A DNA stretch of 64,000 bases from Candidatus Poribacteria bacterium (GCA_022826805.1 JAJDUH010000071.1:16947-80946), one strand, 5' to 3'. Shown: positions 34,635 to 44,322, counted from the first letter of the stretch. The notes: generated from the sequence alone by a model not told the origin. A program made the numbers and translations.

Positions 34635-37600
34635 ATGCACAACCCATACAGCGAAGATGAACTCATAGAACAACCTGCCATCGCGCTCCTCACAGAAATG
34701 GGATGGGAAACGCAGAACGGCTACAGCGAATTCAATCAGGGACGCGAAAGTCTGCTCGGTCGGCAGACAAAATCTGAGGTCATCCTCACCGCTCGACTCC
34801 AACCCGCACTACAACGCTTCAATCCCAAAGCGGCACAAGATAGCATTATCAAGGCAATCGAGGAACTCACGCAGTCCCGCTCCTTTATGAGTCGTGTCGA
34901 AGCCAATCGCGAGATTTACAGCCTCCTAAAAGACGGCGTAAAGGTTACCATCACCAATCCAGATGGCGAAGGCGAGACCGTTGAAGTGCTTCGGATCATT
35001 GACTGGGAAAACCCGAAAAATAACGATTTTTTCGTCGCATCCCAATTCCAGATCACCGGGGACATGTACACAAGACGACCCGATATTGTCTGTTTCGTCA
35101 ACGGGATTCCATTAATCCTAATGGAGTTCAAACGGATTGATGTGAACCTCCGTGCCGCCTACGACGATAATCTCCGCGACTACAAAGACACCATCCCACA
35201 CCTCTTTTGGTATAATGCCTTTGTTATTCTCTCCAACGGCACGGACAGCAAGGTCGGAAGTCTTACCGCCGAATGGGAACACTTCGCCGAATGGAAACGT
35301 ATCCAGCGTGAAGATGAACCACCGACGGTCTTTTTACAGACAATCTTGGAAGCACTTTGTACACCCGAACGATTGCTTGATGTTGTAGAGAATTTTATCA
35401 TGTTTATGGAGGTACAAGGAGGATTAGTCAAAATTCTCGCCAAGAACCATCAGTACCTCGGTGTCAACAATACCATTGAATCACTCAAGCAGATCGAAAA
35501 TAACCAGGGCAAACTTGGGGTCTTTTGGCATACACAAGGCAGCGGAAAAAGTCTCTCAATGCTCTTTTTTGCTCAGAAAGTCCTTAGAAGGATACCGGGA
35601 AACTGGACATTCGTCGTCGTAACCGATCGCGCGGCATTGGACGACCAAATCTATAAGACCTTCGCAAGTACAGTTGGTGTCCTGACACAGCAGGAGGTTC
35701 ATGCGGAAGATATACAGCATCTCCGCCAACTGTTAAGAGAAGACCATCGTTATATCTTTACGCTCATCCACAAGTTCCAGACCCAAGGTGGCGAAAGGCA
35801 TCCTGTTCTCTCAGAGCGGTCAGACATCGTCGTTATCACTGATGAAGCACACCGGAGCCAATACGATACACTGGCATTGAACATGCGTACTGCGCTCCCT
35901 AACGCCGCGTTTGTTGCGTTTACCGGTACGCCACTCATGACTGGTGAGGAAAAGACGAAATCTGTCTTTGGTGACTACGTGAGTGTTTACGATTTCAACC
36001 AATCTATCCTTGACGGTGCAACCGTTCCACTCTACTATGAAAACCGTGTGCCAACCCTACATCTGATGAATGAAGACTTTAACAAAAACATCGAGCAAAT
36101 TCTTGAGAATGCAGAACTGGATGAAACGCAAGAGGTAAAGCTCGAACATGAGTTCGCCAGAGAGTATCACCTTATCACACGCGATGAGCGTTTAGAAACC
36201 ATCGCTGAAGACATCGTATTCCACTTTATGGGCAGAGGCTACCAAGGCAAAGCCATGGTCATCTCAATAGACAAAGCCACTGCCGTCAAGATGTTCGACA
36301 AGGTTCAGAAACATTGGAAGCAGTACATTGAACATCTAAAATCCGAGATAGCCACACAGACCGGTAGCGAACGACTCTTCTCAGAGAAACGGATTCGCTA
36401 CATGGAAGAAACGGATATGGCAGTCGTCGTTTCTCCAGGACAAAACGAGATTGATGACCTCAGCCAAAGGGGAGTGGATATCGTACCCCACCGCGCCCGT
36501 ATGAACACAGAGGATTTGGATACCAAATTCAAAGACCCAGAGGATCCCTTCCGAATCGTCTTCGTCTGTGCCATGTGGATTACAGGCTTTGATGTGCCTT
36601 CCTGTTCCACTATCTATCTTGACAAGCCCCAGAGAAATCATACTTTAATGCAGACTATTGCCAGAGCCAACCGTGTCTTCGGTGATAAGAACAACGGTTT
36701 AATTGTAGACTATATCGGTGTTTTCCGTGACCTTGAAAAGGCTTTAGCGATTTATGCCGCTGGTACTGATGCCGACGGAAACCAGAAACCGATCGCAGAT
36801 AAGTCGAAATTAGTTGAAAAGCTGAAAGAGGCGATCACAGATATCTCCGAATTCTGCAAAGGTCTCGGCGTTGACTTGGCGAAAATTGATACAAGTGAAC
36901 CTTTACAACGCATCAGTCAAATTGATGAGGCGATGGATGCCATTTTGGAAAACGATGAAACAAAACGAGACTATCTGCAATTAGCCGCGAACGTCACTAA
37001 ACTATACAAGGCGATTCTGCCCGACCCCGATGCACATGAATTTACCAGAATTTGCCAACTTATCTATGTCATCGCACAAAAAATCAGAAATTTAACGCCA
37101 CCCGCTGACATCTCTGGTGTAATGACAGAAGTCGAAACCCTACTTGACCGCTCAATCGCACCTGAAGGTTATCTTATTGAGGCACCGCTTGACAGTTACG
37201 ATATGAATCAGATAGATCTAAGTCAAATTGACTTCGAGCAGTTAAGTGAACAATTTCAAACAGAACACAAACGCGTCGAGGCAGAGAGACTCAGAGGCGC
37301 GATTAACACCAAACTCACTGCGATGGTTCGTCTCAACAGAAGTCGTATGGACTATCAAGAGAAATTTGAGCAGATGATTGCAGAATACAACGCAGGCACT
37401 ATTGGGGTCGAGGATTATTTTCAGGGGCTTTTTGATTTTGTGAGTGATCTCAATCAGGAAGACCAACGCTCCAGAACCGAGGACCTCTCTGAAGAGGAAT
37501 TGGCAGTATTTGATCTTCTGACGCGCCGCCAGCCGCATCTAACCGTTCCAGAGCGGGATGAAGTGAAGGCTGCGGTGCGGGAATTGCTTGAGACACTCAA

Positions 37601-37799
37601 ACGGGAAAAATTAGTCTTGGATTGGCGTAAACGGACCCAGGCGAGAGCTGAAGTCGAGGAAACCGTTAACACTATACTTGATGATGGGCTGCCGCAACCT
37701 TACACACGAGAGCTGTTCAGTCAGAAGTCCGAGGCGGTTTATCAGCACGTCTACGATTCTTACTACGGCGAAGGGAAAAGCATTTATACCGAAAATTAA
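34635..37799 (+). CDS. hsdR: Type I restriction endonuclease motor subunit (HsdR)
   Basis: 1054 residues. The N-terminal nuclease domain (YSEDELIEQPAIALLTEMGWE ... RPDIVCFVNGIPLILMEFKR, ExK about 162-164) is a PD-(D/E)xK fold. The SF2 motor has Walker A GSGKS (about 301), motif II DEAH (about 402), motif III FTGTP (about 433) and motif VI-like QTIARANRVF. A long helical C-terminal region follows. HsdR translocates DNA and cuts it when the HsdM2-HsdS complex meets an unmethylated site. All three subunits look intact here, so the locus is probably functional. Confidence 0.95.
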   Translation: MHNPYSEDELIEQPAIALLTEMGWETQNGYSEFNQGRESLLGRQTKSEVILTARLQPALQRFNPKAAQDSIIKAIEELTQSRSFMSRVEANREIYSLLKDGVKVTITNPDGEGETVEVLRIIDWENPKNNDFFVASQFQITGDMYTRRPDIVCFVNGIPLILMEFKRIDVNLRAAYDDNLRDYKDTIPHLFWYNAFVILSNGTDSKVGSLTAEWEHFAEWKRIQREDEPPTVFLQTILEALCTPERLLDVVENFIMFMEVQGGLVKILAKNHQYLGVNNTIESLKQIENNQGKLGVFWHTQGSGKSLSMLFFAQKVLRRIPGNWTFVVVTDRAALDDQIYKTFASTVGVLTQQEVHAEDIQHLRQLLREDHRYIFTLIHKFQTQGGERHPVLSERSDIVVITDEAHRSQYDTLALNMRTALPNAAFVAFTGTPLMTGEEKTKSVFGDYVSVYDFNQSILDGATVPLYYENRVPTLHLMNEDFNKNIEQILENAELDETQEVKLEHEFAREYHLITRDERLETIAEDIVFHFMGRGYQGKAMVISIDKATAVKMFDKVQKHWKQYIEHLKSEIATQTGSERLFSEKRIRYMEETDMAVVVSPGQNEIDDLSQRGVDIVPHRARMNTEDLDTKFKDPEDPFRIVFVCAMWITGFDVPSCSTIYLDKPQRNHTLMQTIARANRVFGDKNNGLIVDYIGVFRDLEKALAIYAAGTDADGNQKPIADKSKLVEKLKEAITDISEFCKGLGVDLAKIDTSEPLQRISQIDEAMDAILENDETKRDYLQLAANVTKLYKAILPDPDAHEFTRICQLIYVIAQKIRNLTPPADISGVMTEVETLLDRSIAPEGYLIEAPLDSYDMNQIDLSQIDFEQLSEQFQTEHKRVEAERLRGAINTKLTAMVRLNRSRMDYQEKFEQMIAEYNAGTIGVEDYFQGLFDFVSDLNQEDQRSRTEDLSEEELAVFDLLTRRQPHLTVPERDEVKAAVRELLETLKREKLVLDWRKRTQARAEVEETVNTILDDGLPQPYTRELFSQKSEAVYQHVYDSYYGEGKSIYTEN

Positions 37800-37800
37800 A

Positions 37801-37825
37801 GGCGAGGTTGGGAAACCTCGCCTAC
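37801..37825. terminator. Bidirectional hairpin between hsdR and pfk (GCGAGGTT family)
   Basis: GGCGAGGTT-GGGA-AACCTCGCC, a perfect 9-bp stem, lies between the convergent stops of hsdR and the phosphofructokinase. CTAC follows on the right, so the element is a GTAG hairpin in minus orientation. It may serve as a terminator for both genes. Confidence 0.65.
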
Positions 37826-37841
37826 CGGAAAGGTTAGCGTA

Positions 37842-39044
37842 TCAACTAATCTCACCAACTTCAATCAACCAATCGTCCAAAGACAAATCAGGACGCGGCA
37901 GATTACCGAAAAGCGGACGAAAATACCCGGCACCCGCTGGCGACATCTGATACCGTTCCGCATCGTAGAACCGTAGATCAAGGTCCCGTCGGACGACATG
38001 TCCGGTTTCATCCCGTTTGAGCACCTGTTCTAACGGCAACAACGTCGGTTCGATACCAGCATCTGTACGTGTAATCGTCGCTACACCGTTAAACATACCC
38101 TCTGAGAGTGCTTGCACTGCCAGCGCCCCCGCTTTAATAGCGGTATCCCTGTCCAACGGAATCGGACTGCCACATCTCTGGAGATAGCCGAGTATCAACG
38201 CCCGAAAAGCAGAACTTGAAATTTCAGGGAGAAGCCTCTTCATCGTTTCAACGATAATTTCAGAGCAGCCACCCGGTTTCGTATGTCCAAAGGCATCGAG
38301 TTCCGCTTCAGAATTAATCATCAATTCTCCTGCCTCATTCCGAATACCTTCCGACACAACAACAATCACGTTACCCTGTTCTGCGTGTTTCTCGCGAATC
38401 GCTTCTGCCAGTTTTTCCGGCTGATACCGCACCTCTGGGACAACGATCAAATCTGCCTGACCGTAAGCAGCAGACAACGTTAACCAGCCAGCGTCCCTTC
38501 CCATCGCTTCAACGACAATCACCCGATCGTGTGAATAGGTCGTCGTCCGTAAGTCGCGAACAGCATTGATAACGCTCTGTGCGGATGATGGGAAACCGGG
38601 ACAGAAATAGTTGACCATCTTAGAATAGTCAACGGCATCCCCTTCCGGCGGATTGATACCGACATCGTTATCAATCGTTTTGGTGACAAACGTGGTCGTG
38701 AATTGATCCGACAGGGCAGTTCCAACTGTCAAGGTATCATCGCCGCCTATTGGAATCAGACCGCTAATGTCCAATTTTCTCAGATTGCTGACTGCTTCAT
38801 CTAACTTATTATCTTTAATTAAATTCGTGCGTGAACTCTTTAATAACGTTCCACCCCGGTTCTCATCAATCAGGTCCGGGGTCAGCGTAAAGTAGCGTCC
38901 ACCTTTCAGGACACCGCGCCACCCTTCCATGAATCCGATCAGTTCAAAACCGAGTTCTTCCGCTTTTAGCGCGATGCCTTTAAGGGTAGCGTTGAGCGCA
39001 CTCGTATCGCCACCCCCTGTTAGAACACCGATCTTTTTGGGCAT
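37842..39044 (-). CDS. pfp: 6-phosphofructokinase, probably pyrophosphate-dependent
   Basis: 400 residues of the PfkA superfamily: IGVLTGGGDTSALNATLKG at the N-terminus, IPIGGDDTLTVG (100-104 GGDDT) and TKTIDNDVGI (122-127) further on. In this family an Asp in the second position of GGDx and a Lys before TIDxD go with use of pyrophosphate as phosphoryl donor, while ATP enzymes normally have Gly (GGDGT/S); both PPi-type residues are present. The reaction would be fructose 6-phosphate to fructose 1,6-bisphosphate, reversible with PPi. The annotation as ATP-dependent would be the default from overall similarity, so the donor is inference. Confidence 0.85.
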   Translation of the reverse strand: MPKKIGVLTGGGDTSALNATLKGIALKAEELGFELIGFMEGWRGVLKGGRYFTLTPDLIDENRGGTLLKSSRTNLIKDNKLDEAVSNLRKLDISGLIPIGGDDTLTVGTALSDQFTTTFVTKTIDNDVGINPPEGDAVDYSKMVNYFCPGFPSSAQSVINAVRDLRTTTYSHDRVIVVEAMGRDAGWLTLSAAYGQADLIVVPEVRYQPEKLAEAIREKHAEQGNVIVVVSEGIRNEAGELMINSEAELDAFGHTKPGGCSEIIVETMKRLLPEISSSAFRALILGYLQRCGSPIPLDRDTAIKAGALAVQALSEGMFNGVATITRTDAGIEPTLLPLEQVLKRDETGHVVRRDLDLRFYDAERYQMSPAGAGYFRPLFGNLPRPDLSLDDWLIEVGEIS

Positions 39045-39063
39045 TTTAAACTCCTTTTTATTG

Positions 39064-39180
39064 GTTATCGGTTTTCGGTTCGGTTGCTGCGCAACCTTTC
39101 GGTAGTCAGTTAAGAGCCACTTAAACTGACAGTGAGCGCAGCGAACGCACCGAAGGCGAAGTGCACCGACAACCGATAAC
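39064..39180. repeat. Imperfect inverted repeat enclosing a second hairpin
   Basis: GTTATCGGTTTTCGGT at 39064-39079 is complementary (one mismatch) to ACCGACAACCGATAAC at 39165-39180. Between them lies GGTTGC-T-GCGCAACC-type hairpin sequence. The element fills the gap between pfp and the ThDP enzyme. Confidence 0.65.
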
Positions 39181-39184
39181 TATA

Positions 39185-40744
39185 CTACTTAACAACCTCA
39201 AGAAGAACCGGCTTATCAAAGGCGAGTGCTTTTTCAAAAGTCGGTCTGAAATCGCTCGGATCCTCAACCCGTAACCCAATTGCACCGAACGACTCAGCGA
39301 ACTGAACGAAATCTGGGTTAGCGAGTTCAACACCGATCCGTTTGCCGAATCGCCGCAGCTGCCCCCGCTCAATTGAGGTATACTGATTGTCGTTCATCAC
39401 CAGCGTCACAACAGGTAAATCGTACAACACCGCTGTTGCGAGATCCGGACACGACATCAAGAAACCGCCATCACCACTAAGCGCAACCACTTTCCGTTCC
39501 GGGTAAGCGACCTGCGCACCGATAGCACCCGTCAATCCGATTCCCATTGCCACAGAAACCCCTGAAAAGATATAACTACCCGGGTGATAGCACGGGAAAT
39601 GTTGCAGTGCCCCGTATCCAGTGATATTAACGTCGACCGATAAGATCGCATCGCGCGGCATCACATCGCGCATATCCTTAAGGATCTGTGGCGGTTCAGT
39701 TGCTGTAAACCGACGGCGTAATTCGCGCAATCCTTCGCCCCAACCGCCAAACCGCTTCTCGTCGCGGAGTGCTGCGTTCAGCTGACGCAAAACCAGTTTC
39801 GGACTCGCACCAATGCCAACAGTAGCGGGATATTCCTTATGAATCTCCTCTGTATCGGCTTCAATGTGGAGCAACGGTTGTTCAACTTTGAAGCTCCAAT
39901 TACCCGTATCACGATAGTTAAACCGTGTGCCAACGGCAACCAGTAGGTCACACACATCCATCGCTGTTTGAGCAACACTGTCACGGAATATACCGATGAC
40001 ATTCGGTGAATCTTCAGGCACAGAACCTTTTCCAAAACCCGTCATCACGACTGGGGCATCTAATAGTTCTGCGAACTCAAGCATTTCCATAGTGGCGCGC
40101 GTATGGTTGATACCACCACCAGCAATAATCAGTGGACGTTCTGCTTTACGCAGTAGATCCATAGCGGCGTCTACATCTTGTGGGCTTGCTGTCGTCTGAA
40201 TACCGTTGTTATATGCCGGGATGGGAAAGTTAGCATCTGCATCCAGGGCATCTTTCGCCAGCTCAATCAGCACGGGGCCCGGTCTGCCTGAGCGTAGCGC
40301 GGTGAAGCTACGATTAATTGCTCCCGGAATCTGATCTACCCGATGCACAATTTCTAGATGTTTCGTCATCGGCGTAAAGGCAGCCCGTTGGTCCAAGCCG
40401 TGAAAACTCTTCTTCGGGTCGCGCGACGCCAAGTAGGACGGATTCTGACCTGTAATCCAAAGAACCGGTGAGGATGCCGTGTTTGCCTCACCAATACCGA
40501 TAGAGGCATTATTGGAACCGGGACCCGGAACAGTCATACAGACACCCACATCACCTGTCGCACGCGCATAACCGTCTGCCATAAACGATGCCCCGCCTTC
40601 ATGGCGCGTAACATAGTGCTGGATGCTATCTTGGTTATTGTACAGTGATTCGTAGACGGTGTCCAAGTGGTTACCCGGCAGACCGAAAATATCGCTAACA
40701 CCTTGTTCCTTCAAACATTCTACAAAAAGATCTCCACCTGTCAT
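39185..40744 (-). CDS. Thiamine diphosphate-dependent enzyme (acetolactate synthase / benzoylformate decarboxylase-like)
   Basis: 519 residues in the usual three-domain ThDP layout. The PYR domain has the catalytic Glu in RHEGGASFMADGYAR (E49). A central Rossmann-like domain (RKAERPLIIAGGGINHTRAT) follows, then the PP domain with the ThDP motif GDGGFLMSCPDLATAV...NDNQYTS. It resembles acetolactate-synthase-like proteins (IlvB paralogues, benzoylformate decarboxylase, oxalyl-CoA decarboxylase). No regulatory IlvN subunit is next to it, so biosynthetic acetolactate synthase is unlikely. The reaction is probably decarboxylation or carboligation of a 2-oxo acid, substrate unknown. Confidence 0.85.
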   Translation of the reverse strand: MTGGDLFVECLKEQGVSDIFGLPGNHLDTVYESLYNNQDSIQHYVTRHEGGASFMADGYARATGDVGVCMTVPGPGSNNASIGIGEANTASSPVLWITGQNPSYLASRDPKKSFHGLDQRAAFTPMTKHLEIVHRVDQIPGAINRSFTALRSGRPGPVLIELAKDALDADANFPIPAYNNGIQTTASPQDVDAAMDLLRKAERPLIIAGGGINHTRATMEMLEFAELLDAPVVMTGFGKGSVPEDSPNVIGIFRDSVAQTAMDVCDLLVAVGTRFNYRDTGNWSFKVEQPLLHIEADTEEIHKEYPATVGIGASPKLVLRQLNAALRDEKRFGGWGEGLRELRRRFTATEPPQILKDMRDVMPRDAILSVDVNITGYGALQHFPCYHPGSYIFSGVSVAMGIGLTGAIGAQVAYPERKVVALSGDGGFLMSCPDLATAVLYDLPVVTLVMNDNQYTSIERGQLRRFGKRIGVELANPDFVQFAESFGAIGLRVEDPSDFRPTFEKALAFDKPVLLEVVK

Positions 40745-40783
40745 AATAGACTCCTTTCATATTACTTAATCACAAATTCTGTT

Positions 40784-42619
40784 TTATGAAACTTCAAAAA
40801 GTCGTCCCTGTTTAGGGACAAACGCACTATTTAGATATGTCCTTCCATCAGCATCCCAAGCATTGATGTTCTGCTTCGTGCCTTCGAATAGATCCCACTC
40901 CACAACGCTCACTGCGCCTCGATCCATTTCAATCAAAGTGTCAATCGCTGCATCACTGCTGTTGAACAGATAGAAAAGTTCAGACGTACCTGTATCTCTC
41001 TGATGCACCTGAAAAACGTCTGTTGGGTCGTTATCTGGTTTTACATATACCGACACAGGATGTTGCACCCATTTTCGCAGGTGTTTTTCAAGTTTCTCCG
41101 CTTTCTCGTTCAGGGGACCCCGGAGAATCGTTGCACGCCGTCCATAGATAAGTTGTTCCAGTGGATAGGGTTCAAGTCCAATTTTGCCGTTGAGCAGATA
41201 CGGCGTCGGTTCATCTGCTATCAATCGCCCCTTCGCTTTCGTAAATGCTTTCAGGCATTTTACTGTCTCTTCTTGAAGCGATATGCAGCTCGGAAGCAGA
41301 ACAACACCGTATGTTTCCTCAACATCTACATGAGGATTGTTTACACGAAGACAGCGGTTCCTATGGGCACGTATTCCTATGCGTTGTGAATCTATTATCT
41401 CTGCTGAAACCAATTCCTGCTCCGAAACAATCCTGAAATCGTATCCTAATTCCCATACCGTTTCGCAGAGCCAACCCCACGCTTTTGTTACTTGGTTCCA
41501 TAGTTTCTTATCAGGTTTAGTCCAGAGACTCTGCGTCGGTGCCACCATCAGAAGCGGTCTCTTTGGATAACCCGCCCCTAACAGTTCAGATAACACAGGT
41601 ATTATGGCATTGGATTTTCCTGATCCGCTCCTATTCCGGTTTATCCATAGGTTAAAACCGATACTCGCGTCTTCTACCAGTGTGTCTTTATCTGTTTTAT
41701 GCGTATCTTTCCGTGAGATCCCAGCGTGTCGCGTGTTGCTACAGACCCATTTGGCAACAACGAATCGCTTCGGTGTATCTATTTCAGTTGCATTTAGAAT
41801 CGGACAATCTACCTGCGCCAACATCGCACCTAATTCAAAATCCAACGCCTTGGTACTCGCTGGTAAACTTAAGGCAAACCTTAACCTCTCCTGATGGCAG
41901 AAATCACGCAATCTCCCAAGAAAACAGGTCGCAAATCGCGTCGTTAGCTCACGCCAAAATGTGTTCCTAACTGCTGCCGAGTTGTAGGTTTCATAAAATA
42001 CCAACGGCAAATAGTCCGCGATTGCGTCTTCCATTTTCTCTAATAGTACCGGACTCCACGGGACCAACGACGTTCCAGTTTCTAAAACACTTGCCACCGA
42101 CAAGAACTGCGGCAATTCGCAACTAAAACCGACGAGGTGTCTCTTTCCGTAAGTCTCTAAATACCCCGTCAGCACATTTTCCACGAATGCTGAAACACCA
42201 CTATCGCTGAAAAGGTCCGCTCCCGGTGTTTCTGTTTGATAGAGCGTAATTACTGTTCGCCCGCGAAGCCGTTCAGCAATTTCAAGATCCCCTGCCACAC
42301 AGCTCCTAACGTAATCGCTGATATTGTAACATGGAGCCTCCGCATGCGGTTCTGCAATTAAATAGTGCTGATACCATTTCGTTTCCAGCGTTTGAGACAA
42401 CTGCCGAAGTGTTGATTGAATCGCTTTTGGTGTCTTTGAATCACCGAAGGACAGTTCTATGGCGTCCAATCCATACCGTGTTTTCAACAAAGCAGACGAC
42501 AACTGAATCCATGCGCGCTCACGGCGTCGCGACAACGCCGCTAATTCTGATCGGTGTGCTGTGTCTTGTTTTCCCTTCCATAATAGCACACTTCCTGTGT
42601 TGAAAGCGTCCGTCTGCAC
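40784..42619 (-). CDS. Glycoside-hydrolase-like protein, function uncertain
   Basis: 611 residues from GTG, with AGGAG upstream on the minus strand. I cannot assign it firmly. Part of the N-terminal half (HLVGFSCELPQFLS ... NTFWRELTTRFATCFLGRLRDFCHQERLRFALSLPAST) resembles the TIM-barrel core of large glycoside hydrolases, including a DEP-like turn replaced by CELP. The middle (RPLLMVAPTQSLW ... WGWLCETVWELGYDFRIVSEQELVS ... VVLLPSCISLQEETVKCLKAFTKAKGRLI) is very like the Rossmann-type trimerisation domain of family 42 beta-galactosidases. The last 130 residues are beta-rich (FYLFNSSDAAIDTLIEMD). There is no signal peptide. Confidence 0.5.
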   Translation of the reverse strand: MQTDAFNTGSVLLWKGKQDTAHRSELAALSRRRERAWIQLSSALLKTRYGLDAIELSFGDSKTPKAIQSTLRQLSQTLETKWYQHYLIAEPHAEAPCYNISDYVRSCVAGDLEIAERLRGRTVITLYQTETPGADLFSDSGVSAFVENVLTGYLETYGKRHLVGFSCELPQFLSVASVLETGTSLVPWSPVLLEKMEDAIADYLPLVFYETYNSAAVRNTFWRELTTRFATCFLGRLRDFCHQERLRFALSLPASTKALDFELGAMLAQVDCPILNATEIDTPKRFVVAKWVCSNTRHAGISRKDTHKTDKDTLVEDASIGFNLWINRNRSGSGKSNAIIPVLSELLGAGYPKRPLLMVAPTQSLWTKPDKKLWNQVTKAWGWLCETVWELGYDFRIVSEQELVSAEIIDSQRIGIRAHRNRCLRVNNPHVDVEETYGVVLLPSCISLQEETVKCLKAFTKAKGRLIADEPTPYLLNGKIGLEPYPLEQLIYGRRATILRGPLNEKAEKLEKHLRKWVQHPVSVYVKPDNDPTDVFQVHQRDTGTSELFYLFNSSDAAIDTLIEMDRGAVSVVEWDLFEGTKQNINAWDADGRTYLNSAFVPKQGRLFEVS

Positions 42620-42640
42620 AATTATCTACTCCTGATAAAT

Positions 42641-42670
42641 TTGCAGTTCTCAAATGTTTTATGATATACT
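42641..42670 (+). promoter_or_regulatory. Putative promoter between divergent genes
   Basis: TTGCAG (42641-42646), 18 bases, TATACT (42665-42670). Nearest downstream gene is the permease at 43072, about 400 bases away. Confidence 0.35.
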
Positions 42671-42901
42671 TTATAACATCAAGGTGTGTTGGAGGTATCG
42701 TTTTTTATCCGTGAGTAAATCTCTATTTTGTATGTTAAAGCAGTTTAGCACGTCTTTAGAATTCATGCAATCAAAACTTTTTGGTGCGATAAAGTCATTT
42801 ATGGTGAATAATAAAAATAAATTTACATTCGCGAACGTATTGTACCACACGCCAAATGCCACACGCGCATTTGGCGTTGATTCCTGTTAGTTTGTGCTGC
42901 T

Positions 42902-42922
42902 GGCGAGGTTTCTAACCTCGCC
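42902..42922. repeat. GCGAGGTT hairpin, uninterrupted form
   Basis: GGCGAGGTT-TCT-AACCTCGCC, 9-bp stem, 3-base loop. The foot is GCTGG rather than GTAGG. It is the intact counterpart of the split copy at 24655. Confidence 0.75.
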
Positions 42923-42965
42923 CACTCACAATGTATAGGTAATTCTAAAATTTACCATAGTTTTC

Positions 42966-42996
42966 CTGTAGGAGGGAACTCTGATTCCCGCCTCTT
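42966..42996. repeat. GTAG hairpin, GGGAACTCTGATTCCC type, copy 1
   Basis: CTGTAGGAGGGAACTCTGAT followed by TCCCG; a diverged copy with four or so substitutions is at 55697-55727. GGGAA and TTCCC form a short stem. Confidence 0.7.
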
Positions 42997-43071
42997 CGCT
43001 CTGCATTTTCGAGAGACTATGATACTCCGAAATCCCAGCGAAACTCAATGCTTTAGCGAAGAAAAATAAAA

Positions 43072-44322
43072 ATGAACATACTCGAAAATCTTATCTCAGC
43101 GTTTGCAATCCTTCGAGCGAGCAAACTCCGCACAATTCTCACGCTTTTAGGGATTACCATTGGGATCGCAGGTGTGATTGCCATGATGTCTTTTGGTGCT
43201 GGTGCTGAAAAACTACTCATGGCAGAAATCGACCAAATCGGTGGTCCCAGCATGTTTGGTGTATATCGCCCCGGATACGTACGCAAAAATGGTCGTTGGC
43301 AGCGCAACACCAGTCCACATCACTTAGAAATGGATGATCTTCGTGATGTCTTAACAGACTGCCCTTCCGTTGAAGTCGCCACTGTCGAAGGCAGTTACTA
43401 CATCGGTCTCGGCGTTGATGGGAAATTTCAGAAGACGTATCTCCGCGCGACAACGAATGAATACCAAGCCGTTCGGGAATGGCGCACAGAATTCGGCAGA
43501 TTCCTCGCTGATACCGACATGGATACTTGGACAAAAGTCTGCGTCATCGGTTCAAAAATCTGGAAAGAGCAGTTTAAAGGACAGGATCCTATCGGTAAGG
43601 AAGTTATAATCAACAATCATGGAACTAACAAACGCTTTACTGTTATCGGTATCATGGAGAGTCGAGGAGACGGGTTGGAGCGCGGAAAAAGCGATGACAA
43701 TATGCTCTTCATTCCGATTACAACCGCACAAAAACGGTTTTGGGGACACGATCACGTCGGGCATATCATGGTGCGTGCCAAAAGCCCTATGCTGGTCGAT
43801 CAGGCACTAAAAGAGGTGAAGACCGTCATCATGCGCAACCACGGTGGCGATGAAACTTTCTTCCGAACTTGGTCGGCAAAGAAAGGAATCGAGAACGCCA
43901 AGAGAATGATCTTTATCATAGAGACCGTTCTCGTCGTTATCGCCTCAGTCTCCTTGATTGTTGCGGGTATCGGTATTCTTAATATTATGCTCGTCTCCGT
44001 AACGGAGCGGATTCCAGAGATTGGACTGCGGAAAGCGGTCGGCGCGAAAAGTTTTGACATCCGACTCCAATTCCTCACGGAATCCGTACTTCTCTGCCTG
44101 ATTGGCAGCCTACTCGGTATCTTGTTTGGTGCCCTCGTTGGGAAAGGCTTTGCGTGGATAGTAGGGCAGTTCCTAAAAGAGATGGCGTGGCCGTCTGTGG
44201 TTACGCCGGAAGCTGTGCTGGTCTCTGTAGGTGCAGGCGCTGCTGTCGGTATCTTCTTCGGTTACTATCCTGCCAGCCAAGCCGCAAAAATGACCCCCAT
44301 TGATGCAATCCGCCATACATAG
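43072..44322 (+). CDS. MacB/FtsX-family ABC transporter permease, paralogue 1
   Basis: 416 residues. A first transmembrane helix (about 18-45, ILTLLGITIGIAGVIAMMSF) is followed by the large periplasmic MacB core domain (about 50-270) and the FtsX C-terminal part with three membrane helices (IFIIETVLVVIASVSLIVAGIGILNIMLVSVTERIPEIGLRKAVGA). It is the permease half of a macrolide/lipoprotein-type exporter. No ATP-binding protein or periplasmic adaptor is in the window, so partners must be elsewhere. It is separated by only 9 bases from an almost duplicate gene. Confidence 0.9.
   Translation: MNILENLISAFAILRASKLRTILTLLGITIGIAGVIAMMSFGAGAEKLLMAEIDQIGGPSMFGVYRPGYVRKNGRWQRNTSPHHLEMDDLRDVLTDCPSVEVATVEGSYYIGLGVDGKFQKTYLRATTNEYQAVREWRTEFGRFLADTDMDTWTKVCVIGSKIWKEQFKGQDPIGKEVIINNHGTNKRFTVIGIMESRGDGLERGKSDDNMLFIPITTAQKRFWGHDHVGHIMVRAKSPMLVDQALKEVKTVIMRNHGGDETFFRTWSAKKGIENAKRMIFIIETVLVVIASVSLIVAGIGILNIMLVSVTERIPEIGLRKAVGAKSFDIRLQFLTESVLLCLIGSLLGILFGALVGKGFAWIVGQFLKEMAWPSVVTPEAVLVSVGAGAAVGIFFGYYPASQAAKMTPIDAIRHT

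Larger units (their letters stand above)
42620..43071. other. Intergenic region with promoter and three hairpins
   Basis: No convincing gene is present (the 78-residue ORF at 42654 lacks support). It holds TTGCAG-N18-TATACT on the plus strand (42641-42670), the hairpin CGCCAAATG/CATTTGGCG (42850-42876), a GCGAGGTT hairpin (42902-42922) and a GTAG element (42968). Transcription from the promoter could reach the permease genes. Confidence 0.55.

Noticed and set aside
37678-37950. 90-residue ORF across the hsdR/pfp junction
   Set aside because: Overlaps the end of hsdR, the terminator hairpin and pfp, all better supported.
41003-41970. Plus-strand ORFs of 63-128 residues opposite the glycoside-hydrolase-like gene
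   Set aside because: Antisense shadows without ribosome sites or motifs; the minus-strand frame spans the region without stops.
42654-42890. 78-residue ORF in the gap before the permeases
   Set aside because: The ATG overlaps the promoter-like region, the composition is that of AT-rich non-coding DNA, and there is no ribosome site or recognisable motif.
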